Below are positions 41,153 to 50,089 of a stretch of DNA of 64,000 nucleotides, piece by piece. The stretch covers positions 248,001-312,000 of the forward strand of contig DASXML010000071.1 of assembly GCA_036495715.1 (NCBI GenBank), given 5' to 3'. Positions within the stretch are counted from its first letter, which is position 1; every line of letters starts with the position of its first letter. Made by a program: the position numbers and the translations under genes. The stretch is from Scandinavium sp036495715 (GTDB lineage Bacteria > Pseudomonadota > Gammaproteobacteria > Enterobacterales > Enterobacteriaceae). The notes under the pieces were generated by a model that did not search any database, was not told the origin of the DNA, and saw only the letters and a list, made by a program, of their open reading frames with translations.

Positions 41153-41890
41153 ATGTATCCTGTTGACCTGCATATGCACACCGTCGCCAGCACCCACGCT
41201 TACAGTACCCTTCATGACTATATTGCCGAAGCAAAACGCAAAGGGATCACGCTGTTCGCGATTACCGATCATGGCCCTGACATGGCAGACGCGCCGCACT
41301 ACTGGCATTTCGTGAATATGCGCATTTGGCCACGCATGGTCGATGGCGTGGGCATTCTGCGGGGCATCGAATCCAACATCAAAAATACATTGGGCGAGAT
41401 CGACTGCACCGGACCGATGCTAACCGCGCTGGATTTCATCATCGCCGGGTTCCACGAGCCAGTGTTCCCGCCGCAGGATAAAGCCACGCATACTGAAGCG
41501 ATGATCGCCGCCATTGCCAGCGGTAACGTGCATATGATTAGCCATCCGGGTAACCCGAAGTTCCCTATCGACATCAAGGCAGTAGCGCAAGCGGCGGCGA
41601 AGCATGATGTTGCGTTGGAAATTAATAACTCATCCTTTATCGCATCTCGCCCAGGCAGTGAAGATAACTGTCGTGCAGTGGCTGCTGCGGTGCGGGATGC
41701 CGGCGGTTGGGTGGCTTTAGGATCGGATTCTCATACCGCCTTTACGCTGGGCGAATTCATGGAATGCCGAAAAATTCTCGATGCCGTCGATTTCCCGGAA
41801 GACCGAATTCTTAATGTCACGCCGCGCCGTTTTCTGAGTTTCCTTGAATCGCGCGGTATGCCGCCGATTGCTGAATTTGCCGAACTTTAA
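41153..41890 (+). CDS. ycdX: PHP-family phosphatase YcdX
   Basis: The 245-residue trinuclear-zinc phosphatase has DLHMHTVASTHAYS at the start, ITDHGPD, the GFHEPVF histidine, HMISHPGNP and GSDSHTAF, all metal-binding motifs of the PHP fold. In E. coli it is linked to swarming and is activated by YcdY, encoded next. The ATG at 41153 follows AAGGAGA by 5 bases; a GTG at 41150 is too close. Confidence 0.96.
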   Translation: MYPVDLHMHTVASTHAYSTLHDYIAEAKRKGITLFAITDHGPDMADAPHYWHFVNMRIWPRMVDGVGILRGIESNIKNTLGEIDCTGPMLTALDFIIAGFHEPVFPPQDKATHTEAMIAAIASGNVHMISHPGNPKFPIDIKAVAQAAAKHDVALEINNSSFIASRPGSEDNCRAVAAAVRDAGGWVALGSDSHTAFTLGEFMECRKILDAVDFPEDRILNVTPRRFLSFLESRGMPPIAEFAEL

Positions 41891-41911
41891 TTGTCTCAAT
41901 GGAATAAATGA

Positions 41912-42466
41912 ATGAACGAGTTTTCAATCCTTTGCCGCGTTCTGGGCTCTTTGTACTACCGTCAGCCGCAGGACCCACTGCTGGTGCCGTTGTTCACGCT
42001 GATTCGTGAAGGCAAGCTGGCGGCGAGCTGGCCGCTGGAGCAGGATGAACTGCTGGAGCGCCTGCAAAAGAGCTGCGATATGCAGCAGGTGGCCGCTGAT
42101 TACAATGCCCTGTTCGTGGGCGACGAATGCCGCGTTCCTCCTTTCCGTAGCGCGTGGGTAGAAGGGGCGACGGAAGCGGAAGTGCGCAGTTTCCTGTCTT
42201 CTCGTGGCATGCCATTGAGCGATACGCCTGCTGACCATATTGGTACGCTGCTGCTGGCTGCGTCGTGGCTGGAAGACAATGCTGCCGAAGATGAAAGTGA
42301 AGCGGTGGATACATTGTTCACCGATTATCTGTTGCCGTGGGTGGGGACGTTCCTTGGCAAACTGGACGCTCACGCAACCACACCGTTCTGGCGCACTACC
42401 TCGACCTTAACCCGCGAAGCCCTTTCGGCAATGTGGGACGAGATCTCGGAAGACGACGAAGAGTAA
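41912..42466 (+). CDS. ycdY: YcdY, TorD/DmsD-family chaperone for YcdX
   Basis: The 184-residue all-helical redox-enzyme maturation-type chaperone has the family motif FVGDECRVPPFRSAWVEG near residue 68. In E. coli it helps load zinc into YcdX. It directly follows ycdX, 21 bases downstream. Confidence 0.94.
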   Translation: MNEFSILCRVLGSLYYRQPQDPLLVPLFTLIREGKLAASWPLEQDELLERLQKSCDMQQVAADYNALFVGDECRVPPFRSAWVEGATEAEVRSFLSSRGMPLSDTPADHIGTLLLAASWLEDNAAEDESEAVDTLFTDYLLPWVGTFLGKLDAHATTPFWRTTSTLTREALSAMWDEISEDDEE

Positions 42467-42569
42467 AGTGTGATTTACATCGCACTGTAAATGTAACGCA
42501 GCATTGTGTGCTACAAATATTGTGGGTGTGATCCCAAATGAAAACCGCGCATCTGCTATGATGCGCGGC

Positions 42570-43055
42570 ATGAATATACTGCTTTCTCTCGCACTGACAA
42601 CAGGCATTCTCTCCGGACTATGGGGATGGGTTGCCGTGTCTCTTGGCCTGCTCAGCTGGGCGGGTTTCCTCGGCTGCACCGCTTATTTTGCCTGTCCGCA
42701 AGGTGGGTTGAAAGGTCTGGCTATCGCCTCTGCGACCGTGATGAGTGGTGTTATCTGGGCGTTGGTGATTATCCACGGTAGCGCACTCGCTCCACATCTT
42801 GAGATCCTCGGCTATGTCATGACGGGCGTGGTGGCATTTCTGATGTGTTTGCAGGCGAAACAGTTGCTGCTCTCTTTCGTACCCGGCACCTTTATTGGCG
42901 CTTGCGCGACGTTTGCCGGGCAGGGCGACTGGAAGCTGGTTGTTCCGTCGTTGCTGGTGGGGTTGATTTTCGGTTACGCGATGAAAAACAGCGGGCTGTG
43001 GCTGGCGGCGTGGAGCGCCCGGCGGCAGGCACCTGAGAATACCGTACAGCAGTAA
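42570..43055 (+). CDS. ycdZ: YcdZ, DUF1097 inner-membrane protein
   Basis: The 161-residue protein has about five membrane segments (ILLSLALTTGILSGLWGWVA, VAFLMCLQAKQLLLSF and so on). The start MNILLS at 42570 matches the E. coli orthologue; the longer frame from 42504 is not needed. The function is unknown. Confidence 0.9.
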   Translation: MNILLSLALTTGILSGLWGWVAVSLGLLSWAGFLGCTAYFACPQGGLKGLAIASATVMSGVIWALVIIHGSALAPHLEILGYVMTGVVAFLMCLQAKQLLLSFVPGTFIGACATFAGQGDWKLVVPSLLVGLIFGYAMKNSGLWLAAWSARRQAPENTVQQ

Positions 43056-43056
43056 T

Positions 43057-43090
43057 AAAAAAGCGTAGCCCAGAAGCTACGCTTTTTTTT
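43057..43090. terminator. Bidirectional terminator between ycdZ and csgG
   Basis: AAGCGTAGC-CCAGAA-GCTACGCTT flanked by A6 and T8 runs serves both converging transcripts. Confidence 0.92.
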
Positions 43091-43103
43091 GCCTGGATCC
43101 TTA

Positions 43104-43937
43104 TCAGGATTGCGGCGGTGAGGCCATGTCACGGTATTTAGCGAGTATAGGGTTATTCACCTCGCCAGAGCTTTGCAGGTTCCACAATCCGCGATCGATA
43201 CCGTCGTTAATCAGGTAGATTACGCCCGTTTCAATTGCCGACATCAGGCACAGCATTACCGGTTCATTAGAGGTATATCCCACTTCGCCTTCCAGCAAGC
43301 GCTGGTAGTCAATAAAGCGGAACACCCCGGCCTGCACCTCATAAGACAATATGGTCTTACTGGTATTCACAGAAGAGAGCACTTCACCGGTACTGACATT
43401 AATGACGCGCAGGTTAACGGCAATCTGGTCAAGCTGATATTGTGTGTCGCCACCGATACCGAAATACCGTGCACCAATACCGCCAGACTTCACGTTACTT
43501 TCATAACCAATAATTGAGCCTTCAATAATAACGTTTGCAGAACTTAACGCCTGCAACGGCGCGCGGTTATTCGCACCTACGTTGCCATTTTCCTGCGCGG
43601 CACGAATAATTTTGCGCTCATTAAGCAGGTTTTGTAATCCCTGTCGTTCCAGCGGAATAAACCATTTGGAGTCTTTCAACGCGGTCACCAGCATGGCTGT
43701 CGCACTTTGCGGTACGGCAGTCGAGAAGTTACTCGCGGGATACGGTTTAAACTGCCCGGTTTCGTCCTGAATGTTGTAGACAGAAACATAAAGCTTGCCC
43801 TGCGGGGAAGGCAGATGAGTCAGGTCACGATAACTCTGCGCCCGTGGCATTAACGTCGGTTTTGCAGCCTCTTTCGGCGGAGCGGTCAGACAGCCACTGA
43901 GTAGGATGACCACCAGAAGTACAAATAAACGCTTCAT
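43104..43937 (-). CDS. csgG: CsgG, curli secretion channel lipoprotein
   Basis: The 277-residue outer-membrane lipoprotein forms the nonameric pore that exports CsgA and CsgB. The signal ends in the lipobox LLSGC. The core LPSPQGKLYVSVYNIQDETG and FKPYPASNFSTAVPQSATAM is strongly conserved. It is the last gene of csgDEFG. Confidence 0.97.
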   Translation of the reverse strand: MKRLFVLLVVILLSGCLTAPPKEAAKPTLMPRAQSYRDLTHLPSPQGKLYVSVYNIQDETGQFKPYPASNFSTAVPQSATAMLVTALKDSKWFIPLERQGLQNLLNERKIIRAAQENGNVGANNRAPLQALSSANVIIEGSIIGYESNVKSGGIGARYFGIGGDTQYQLDQIAVNLRVINVSTGEVLSSVNTSKTILSYEVQAGVFRFIDYQRLLEGEVGYTSNEPVMLCLMSAIETGVIYLINDGIDRGLWNLQSSGEVNNPILAKYRDMASPPQS

Positions 43938-43963
43938 GATTATTTTCCTGTTCGGGTCGGTGA

Positions 43964-44377
43964 CTATTGGTCACTCGCAGCTTGTGTTACCCCGGAGACC
44001 TGAATCGTCGAGGTTTTCCCGGTACTTCTGTCCGTCACATTAAGCGTGAGTTGCCCATTACTGTTCTGGATATCGACAATAAAGTCGTTAGTCACGAGGC
44101 GTCCGGGTTTACCGGTAGCGACGTTGCCTAATAATCCATTCAATAACTGTGACTGAATAGCAGACGTAAAGTTATCCAGAGCCGAAGGCGCTGTATAACC
44201 TAAGTCGCTGCTCCCCGGTGCCTTATAAGAGTTTTGAGCCTGAGCTTCATTTAGCAAAAAAGCGCCGTTATTTGGGTTTCCGCCAAAATTGGGGTTTACG
44301 AACTGGAAAACCATATTACCGGCCCAACTTGCTGGTGTAATAAATGCGAGCAAAGCGACAGTACAGGCGATACGCAT
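43964..44377 (-). CDS. csgF: CsgF, curli assembly factor
   Basis: After a signal peptide (ending SWAG) the mature N-terminus reads MVFQFVNPNFGGNPNNGAF, the conserved segment that plugs into CsgG. CsgF couples export to nucleation on the surface. GGTGGAGG is 5 bases before the ATG at 44377; a 4-codon longer frame starts with GTG and is less likely. Confidence 0.95.
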   Translation of the reverse strand: MRIACTVALLAFITPASWAGNMVFQFVNPNFGGNPNNGAFLLNEAQAQNSYKAPGSSDLGYTAPSALDNFTSAIQSQLLNGLLGNVATGKPGRLVTNDFIVDIQNSNGQLTLNVTDRSTGKTSTIQVSGVTQAASDQ

Positions 44378-44398
44378 GATTGCCTCCACCCTCTATGA

Positions 44399-44800
44399 TT
44401 AAAATTCATCGTGTGCCAAATCGTCCGTTTTTAATAAAGACTGGTCGATTTGACGTTTATTAATTGCTTCCTGAGTTATTTGCAGTGCTGCGTCTACGGT
44501 CTTATCAAAATCCCGTTTTATCGGGAATAAAAAAGTCTGAAACATAACATCCTGATTCACTGTAATGGTTATCCAGCTTCCCCAGCGAGCGCTGGGTCTT
44601 TCGTTTATTGATAAATTTTCCCGGGTGGTACTGGCCCATTTGTCGGTAAAGGCACGGTAGAAATCATGCCCTACAGACGAAACCGTGTGGTCGGCCACAA
44701 TACCCGGAATCTCCACCTCTGCGGAACGCGAAGCCGCGTACGAAGAGGGCGCAAGCAGCAGCAGGTTTGCAGCTGCAAGCCAGCACAGGGAACGTTTCAT
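44399..44800 (-). CDS. csgE: CsgE, periplasmic curli accessory protein
   Basis: The 133-residue secreted protein has the conserved block INERPSARWGSWITITVNQD and ends DLAHDEF as in E. coli. It caps CsgG and delivers CsgA to the channel. Confidence 0.95.
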   Translation of the reverse strand: MKRSLCWLAAANLLLLAPSSYAASRSAEVEIPGIVADHTVSSVGHDFYRAFTDKWASTTRENLSINERPSARWGSWITITVNQDVMFQTFLFPIKRDFDKTVDAALQITQEAINKRQIDQSLLKTDDLAHDEF

Positions 44801-44817
44801 AGTGTTTGCCTGTTTAC

Positions 44818-45465
44818 TTAACGCCTGAGATTATCATTGGCCCAGGAGACGGCCTGAGTCCGATTTTTAACGGCTAACTTCTTGAATAGATTATAGAGAT
44901 GGGTTTTTACGGTGTTTTCGCTGATAAACAGCGAGCGGGCAATTTCCACGTTGGAGGCGCCAACCCGTAGTTTATTCAGAATTTCCCGTTCACGCTGCGT
45001 TAGCATGGCGCTTTCCGCATTATTGTAACGGTAGTTTCCTGAGTGAGTAATCAAATAACTGGCGAGTTTATGCGAAAAATAGCATTCACCCTGCATAATC
45101 ATGCTTAATCCTTCGATTAAACGTGATTCAGTTTCATTGCTATAAAAGACACCGTTGATATGCGGCCAGTTTTCTATGTCCTTAAAAGGGTACTCTTCTG
45201 GTGTATTCAGCAATACCAGTTTCATTCCATTGTTTTTACGGCCAAAATTTTCCTGCCAGTGACTAATCAGCCTTTTGTCCGCCTCCATCATATCGAAAAT
45301 CATGATGCTGTCAGGCAACGTCTCTTCGATAATTCGCTGAATGTTTTGCACTTTCCCTGATATATCCAGTGTCGATTTTAAATACTGTAAAAGCGCACTG
45401 GCTTGTAAAGACGGCTTTGTTACAAGTACAAGTGTACTGCCTAAACTATGGACTTCATTTAACAT
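44818..45465 (-). CDS. csgD: CsgD, biofilm master regulator
   Basis: The 215-residue LuxR/FixJ-type regulator has an atypical receiver domain followed by a helix-turn-helix near residues 150-210 (LTQREREILNKLRVGASNVE, SLFISENTVKTHLYNLFKKL). It activates csgBAC and cellulose synthesis. The N-terminal half is less conserved than the DNA-binding half relative to E. coli. Confidence 0.96.
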   Translation of the reverse strand: MLNEVHSLGSTLVLVTKPSLQASALLQYLKSTLDISGKVQNIQRIIEETLPDSIMIFDMMEADKRLISHWQENFGRKNNGMKLVLLNTPEEYPFKDIENWPHINGVFYSNETESRLIEGLSMIMQGECYFSHKLASYLITHSGNYRYNNAESAMLTQREREILNKLRVGASNVEIARSLFISENTVKTHLYNLFKKLAVKNRTQAVSWANDNLRR

Positions 45466-46193
45466 GATGAAACTCCAACGTTTTATAGCAGCTATCAGTT
45501 TCCTCGTAAAAAATACGAGGTTCCAGAGGTACTGATTTAGGCTGCATTGCTGTGTATACGTAAAGTCGAAAACCCTAAGGAGGGTAAATTGTCAATAAAA
45601 CAATATTAGGTACTTCTGAATTCAATCTAGTCATTGCTCATTTTTAAGCAAGATCAAACACTGTAACAAAATGTAAAACAGAATATTAAAATGTAAATAT
45701 CGAATGGTTTAATCATTTAGAAGTGATGATAAAGTTGTACACGCAAATATCATTGCATCAACTTCATAAATCACACAAATCATCTATCATCATGATTGTA
45801 ATGCGATATATTATTAATGGCGTGAAGATGTTTGTTCGATAAATAAGACCTGTTTTTGTAACGGTTTTATCTTAAGAAAATTTCAGTCAAATGAGATAGT
45901 GATCCTGATCTTGGCAGTGGGTTTTAAAATCTCTGGCTAAACACATTGATTTATAAGTCTATGCGCTTTTTTTTATGTGCTCTGATAATAAAAACAATAA
46001 TAAATGTATTTAAACACCGAGACATAGCGTAATTCTAATGCTTAGGAACTATCCGAAAAAATTAAAATCAACCTTGCGGGTGACACCTTTTAATTTTGGT
46101 CAGCAACATACTGTTCATCGTAACGTCGCATTAACAAGTGCCGCGGCGTTATTTAACAGCAACTGAAGTGGCCAGGATTCAAGCGGGTGGAAC
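45466..46193. promoter_or_regulatory. csgD-csgB intergenic control region
   Basis: This 728-bp AT-rich divergent gap holds the csgD promoter and 5' UTR on the left and the csgB promoter on the right. CGGGTGACACC at 46077-46087 resembles the CsgD-binding site found at csgB in E. coli. Other regulator sites expected from E. coli (OmpR, IHF, H-NS) cannot be fixed by eye. No gene is seen in it. Confidence 0.7.
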
Positions 46194-46652
46194 ATGAACA
46201 AGAAAGTGTTTTTTTTGTCGTTATCACTGCTGGCGATACCTGGATTAGTAGCTGCATCGGGTTATGATCTGGCAAGTCCAGAATATAACCTGGTCGCCAA
46301 TGGGCTTAACTCTAATCTTGCGAATCAAACCGCTATTGTAGGGCAGCAAGGTTATGGGAATGGCGCGAATGCTCAACAGGATGGGAATCATCAAATTGCT
46401 GTTGTTTCTCAACGAGGTAATAGCAACCAAGCCGATGTTTCTCAATCCGGTGGGTACAATCTGGCTTATATTGATCAAGCCGGAAGCAGTAATGATGCAG
46501 ATATTAGCCAATCAGGCTATGGAAATACTGGGATTATTATCCAGCGAGGTTCGGGTAATCAAGCCAGTATTTCACAGCAGCAGTCCGTAGGTAGTAAAAC
46601 AGTTATTGTGCAAAACTCATCGCAAATGGCGGTTCGTGTAATTACACGTTAA
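46194..46652 (+). CDS. csgB: CsgB, curli nucleator
   Basis: The 152-residue secreted protein has a signal ending VAASG and five imperfect curli repeats of the S-x5-Q-x4-N-x5-Q type, for example YNLAYIDQAGSSNDADISQ. The last repeat lacks the regular pattern and ends SSQMAVRVITR, as in the E. coli nucleator, where it anchors to the cell. Confidence 0.96.
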   Translation: MNKKVFFLSLSLLAIPGLVAASGYDLASPEYNLVANGLNSNLANQTAIVGQQGYGNGANAQQDGNHQIAVVSQRGNSNQADVSQSGGYNLAYIDQAGSSNDADISQSGYGNTGIIIQRGSGNQASISQQQSVGSKTVIVQNSSQMAVRVITR

Positions 46653-46691
46653 TTGTCTGACGATGAACACTATCAAGCCAATGGGGGTTTT

Positions 46692-47159
46692 ATGAATATT
46701 AAAATGTCTATGATTGCAATGGTTCTTGTTTCTGGTGCTGCATTTGCGGGTGGTGGTGGTTACGGTGGCGGCGGTGGCGATACTCCTCCAACCTTGCCAC
46801 AGAACTCCAGCAATGAAACCGTGAACATTTATCAACAAGGTGGCAATAACGGCGCGAATGTCGATCAAAGCGGATCAAAATATGGTGTAGTGAGCATCGG
46901 TCAGAACGGTTTTAATAACCTGGCAAATGCAACACAAAGCAGTGCTCCGAACAGCGATATCACTGTAAGCCAGGTTGGTTTTGGCAACACAGCTAATGCT
47001 CTGCAAACCGGTGATAACTCCGCTATCAACGTTAGCCAGACAAACTCCTTCGGCTGGGGTGGCGGCAACTCTGCTACCGTCAATCAATCAGCTGACAACT
47101 CCATTGTTAATGTAAGCCAAAACGGCTCTGCTAACTGGGCGAACGTTTACCAGCATTAA
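46692..47159 (+). CDS. csgA: CsgA, major curlin
   Basis: This is the amyloid fibre subunit, 155 residues from the ATG at 46692. Signal cleavage is expected at AFA-GGGG. A Gly-rich N-terminal segment (GGGGYGGGGG) precedes five repeats. Repeat 3 is SDITVSQVGFGNTANALQ; repeat 4 carries about five extra residues (NSFGWGGGN between its Q and N). Sequence outside the repeat ladder differs markedly from E. coli. Confidence 0.95.
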   Translation: MNIKMSMIAMVLVSGAAFAGGGGYGGGGGDTPPTLPQNSSNETVNIYQQGGNNGANVDQSGSKYGVVSIGQNGFNNLANATQSSAPNSDITVSQVGFGNTANALQTGDNSAINVSQTNSFGWGGGNSATVNQSADNSIVNVSQNGSANWANVYQH

Positions 47160-47180
47160 TCTGCTTTTCGAACTATAAAA

Positions 47181-47206
47181 AACAGGGCCTGTGCCCTGTT
47201 TTTTTT
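47181..47206 (+). terminator. csgA terminator
   Basis: AACAGGGC-CTGT-GCCCTGTT followed by T6; partial read-through would feed csgC. Confidence 0.9.
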
Positions 47207-47219
47207 ATTGGAGAACGTC

Positions 47220-47549
47220 ATGAACAGCTTACTTCTCGCGGTAGCCTTAACCAATAGCATTGCTTTTAATGTGACGCATCAGGGGGATATGTACACCATT
47301 ACGCCGCAGGTGACCGTCACCCAGCCGTGCCAGTGTCAGGTCAGCATCCAAACCGTGCGCGAAGGCGCGGGCGGAACCAGCAATATTCAGCAAAGAAAGA
47401 CCTTAAGTTTACCCGCCAATCAGCCGATAGATGTCTCGCGGATGCAAATAAACATCTCGCAAAACGACACGGTAAAAGTGGTGGTTACGCTGACGGATGG
47501 TCAGGCGCTGCATTTGTCAGCACAGTGGCCAACAGCTGAAAGGACATAG
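47220..47549 (+). CDS. csgC: CsgC, curli assembly inhibitor
   Basis: The 109-residue periplasmic beta-sandwich protein prevents early CsgA amyloid formation. It keeps the CxC motif (PCQCQV, about residues 35-40) and TLSLPANQPIDVSRM. The start at 47220 has TTGGAGA upstream. Confidence 0.92.
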   Translation: MNSLLLAVALTNSIAFNVTHQGDMYTITPQVTVTQPCQCQVSIQTVREGAGGTSNIQQRKTLSLPANQPIDVSRMQINISQNDTVKVVVTLTDGQALHLSAQWPTAERT

Positions 47550-47704
47550 CGGGTTAATTATTTATTGAATTAATGGATTGGCGTTAATTCATTCATGTGA
47601 TTACTTTTAAGTTAAGGGTTTACGGTGTCGTGATGTCGTTCGTGCGCTGCAGGGCAACGTACGTATTAATCAGCCTCAGGGACGATGTTTCTCGGAGCTA
47701 CGCG

Positions 47705-48028
47705 ATGAAAACCTTAACTAAACAGCTTTATACCGTTGTCGGCCTGACGTGTGCTCTTTGTAGCGGGGCGTCGGCTGCCTCTTCTACGAACGCACAGGGC
47801 GGCGTTATCCATTTTGTGGGGGCGATTGTTGAAGACCCTTGTAATGTAACAACACGCACCGAACAGATTTCCATGAGTTGCTACCGCGACGGAAAAATGC
47901 GCACGTCCAATGTTTCATACCAACAAGCGATGACAGGTAAGGCCGTCAATAACGACGCGGCAACCGTCAGCATGCGCTATCTCAACGCACAAAAAACGCT
48001 CGGCATCATCACGGTGGATTATCGCTAA
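47705..48028 (+). CDS. ymdA: YmdA-like secreted protein
   Basis: The 107-residue product has a signal peptide (ending SGASAAS) and a fimbrial-subunit-like core: GGVIHFVGAIVEDPCNV with a second cysteine in SMSCYRDG, as in type 1 pilin domains. The position between csgC and ymdB is that of E. coli ymdA. Its role is unknown. The frame extends upstream to 47597, but ATG 47705 heads the signal peptide. Confidence 0.75.
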   Translation: MKTLTKQLYTVVGLTCALCSGASAASSTNAQGGVIHFVGAIVEDPCNVTTRTEQISMSCYRDGKMRTSNVSYQQAMTGKAVNNDAATVSMRYLNAQKTLGIITVDYR

Positions 48029-48102
48029 CATCGATGTAGATAAGTATTTTCTCCTGCTTTGACTAAACTTGAACCACAGTGAACGTTCGGCAGGAGAACG
48101 TT

Positions 48103-48633
48103 ATGACAGCACGAGTCCAGATTCTTCAGACCGATATTACTACCCTGGATGTTGATGTGATTGTCAACGCCGCGAATTCGTCTTTACTGGGAGGAGGCGG
48201 GGTTGATGGTGCCATTCACCATGCCGCTGGACCGACACTGCTGGACGCTTGTAAAAAGGTACGTCAGCAACAGGGGGAATGTCCTCCAGGTCATGCAGTT
48301 ATCACCGAAGCGGGAAATCTGAAAGCCAAAGCGGTGATCCATACCGTTGGACCGGTGTGGCGTGGTGGTGAACATCACGAAGCCGCATTGCTCGAAGATG
48401 CCTATCGAAACAGCCTGCAGCTTGCAGAGGCTAATGGTTATCGTACAATCGCTTTCCCGGCCATCAGTACCGGGGTGTATGGTTACCCCAAAGCCGCTGC
48501 GGCAGACATTGCCTTCACGACCGTTCAACACTGGCTAGTGAACCATTCGCTGCCGGAACAGGTCATTTTCGTTTGTTTTGATAAGGACAGTGCCCATCTC
48601 TATGCACGATTACAGAGCCAGCAGGGATACTGA
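48103..48633 (+). CDS. ymdB: YmdB, macrodomain ADP-ribose deacetylase
   Basis: The 176-residue macrodomain hydrolyses O-acetyl-ADP-ribose, and in E. coli also modulates RNase III. It has VIVNAANSSLLGGGGVDGAI and FPAISTGVYGYP, the ligand loops. CAGGAG is 7 bases before the ATG. It overlaps the start of clsC. Confidence 0.95.
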   Translation: MTARVQILQTDITTLDVDVIVNAANSSLLGGGGVDGAIHHAAGPTLLDACKKVRQQQGECPPGHAVITEAGNLKAKAVIHTVGPVWRGGEHHEAALLEDAYRNSLQLAEANGYRTIAFPAISTGVYGYPKAAAADIAFTTVQHWLVNHSLPEQVIFVCFDKDSAHLYARLQSQQGY

Positions 48634-50053
48634 ATCCCCTCTGCGTCAGGCATTGGCTTTCCCCGAGGGCGAGTCGTCAACGGTCTGCGGGATCCATACG
48701 CTGGAAGACAGCCTTGAAGCCTTTGCCGCGCGTTATCAACTGGCGCAGCTTGCTGAACGTACGTTAGATGTTCAGTACTACATCTGGGAAGACGATGTTT
48801 CCGGGCAATTGCTGTTTCAGGCACTCATGGATGCGGCTGAGCGTGGCGTAAAAGTGCGCTTGCTACTGGATGACAACAACACCAGCGGTCTGGATGAAAC
48901 GCTTCAACGGCTGGACGCCCATCCAAATATAGAAGTGCGGCTGTTTAATCCATTCTCTTTTCGAACCCTGCGCATGTTGGGGTATCTCACCGATTTCGCG
49001 CGGCTCAACCGGCGAATGCACAACAAGAGTTTCAGCGCTGACTGCGAAGCGACCATTATTGGCGGACGCAATGTGGGCGACGCTTATTTTGGAATTGGCG
49101 AAGAACCGCTCTTTACCGACCTTGATGTGTTGGCGATAGGACCCGTGGTAAAAGAAGTTGAACACGATTTTGAGCGTTACTGGCAGTGTGAGTCAGTGGC
49201 GACGCTGAAACATGTGCTGTCGACGGACAATTTGCCTGTCAAAACGCTTTCAGTGTTCCATTTCACGGAACAGCAGCAGATCGCCGCTGATCGCTATCTT
49301 GAAAAGCTCGCGGAGACCGACGTCACCCAACGGATGGCACAAAGGAATTTACCGTTCATTTGGGCAGAGACGAAATTATTGAGCGACGATCCGCGTAAAG
49401 GCGAGGGCAGGGCCGCCCCACGGACGCTGCTGCCGGAGCGCTTGCGAAGCGTAATGGGCACACCAGAATCGCATATTGATATTATCTCTTCCTATTTTGT
49501 GCCGGGTCGTGCGGGCGTGGCGCAAATACTGCAACTGGTGCGTAAAGGCGTAAAAGTCGCGATCCTGACGAATTCCCTGGCGGCAAACGATGTGGCTATT
49601 GTCCATGCGGGCTATGCGCGTTGGCGTAAAAAATTGCTGCGTCATGGTGTTGAACTATATGAACTGAAGCCCACTAATCGCCCACGAACGGGGCTGCGCG
49701 ATCGCGGCCTGACCGGGAACTCAGGTTCCAGTTTGCACGCCAAAACGTTCAGTATTGATGGCAAAAAGGTGTTTATCGGCTCGTTTAACTTTGATCCGCG
49801 CTCGGCGTTGCTGAATACTGAAATGGGGCTGGTTATCGACAGTGAAAGCCTTGCCCAGCGGATCCACCACCGCTTTTTGCGTAGCCAACGTAACGCCGCA
49901 TGGCAGTTGAGGCTAACTCGGTGGGGAAAAATTCACTGGATTGACAGGGAAGAGGGGAGTGAGGAAGAGTTGCGTAAGGAACCCATGGCCACTTTCTGGC
50001 AGCGTATTTTAGTGCTGGTAGCGTATGTTTTGCCGGTCGAATGGTTACTGTAA
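48602..50053 (+). CDS. clsC: Cardiolipin synthase C
   Basis: The 483-residue phospholipase D-type enzyme has two HxK motifs (MHNKSFSADCEATIIGGRN and LHAKTFSIDGKKVFIGSFN). ClsC makes cardiolipin from phosphatidylglycerol and phosphatidylethanolamine, together with YmdB in E. coli. The start is the ATG at 48602 inside ymdB; a farther TTG at 48578 is possible. The end PVEWLL is as in E. coli. Confidence 0.94.
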   Translation: MHDYRASRDTESPLRQALAFPEGESSTVCGIHTLEDSLEAFAARYQLAQLAERTLDVQYYIWEDDVSGQLLFQALMDAAERGVKVRLLLDDNNTSGLDETLQRLDAHPNIEVRLFNPFSFRTLRMLGYLTDFARLNRRMHNKSFSADCEATIIGGRNVGDAYFGIGEEPLFTDLDVLAIGPVVKEVEHDFERYWQCESVATLKHVLSTDNLPVKTLSVFHFTEQQQIAADRYLEKLAETDVTQRMAQRNLPFIWAETKLLSDDPRKGEGRAAPRTLLPERLRSVMGTPESHIDIISSYFVPGRAGVAQILQLVRKGVKVAILTNSLAANDVAIVHAGYARWRKKLLRHGVELYELKPTNRPRTGLRDRGLTGNSGSSLHAKTFSIDGKKVFIGSFNFDPRSALLNTEMGLVIDSESLAQRIHHRFLRSQRNAAWQLRLTRWGKIHWIDREEGSEEELRKEPMATFWQRILVLVAYVLPVEWLL

Positions 50054-50089
50054 CCGGGCTGCTTTTGACGCAACCCGGAAGTACAAACA

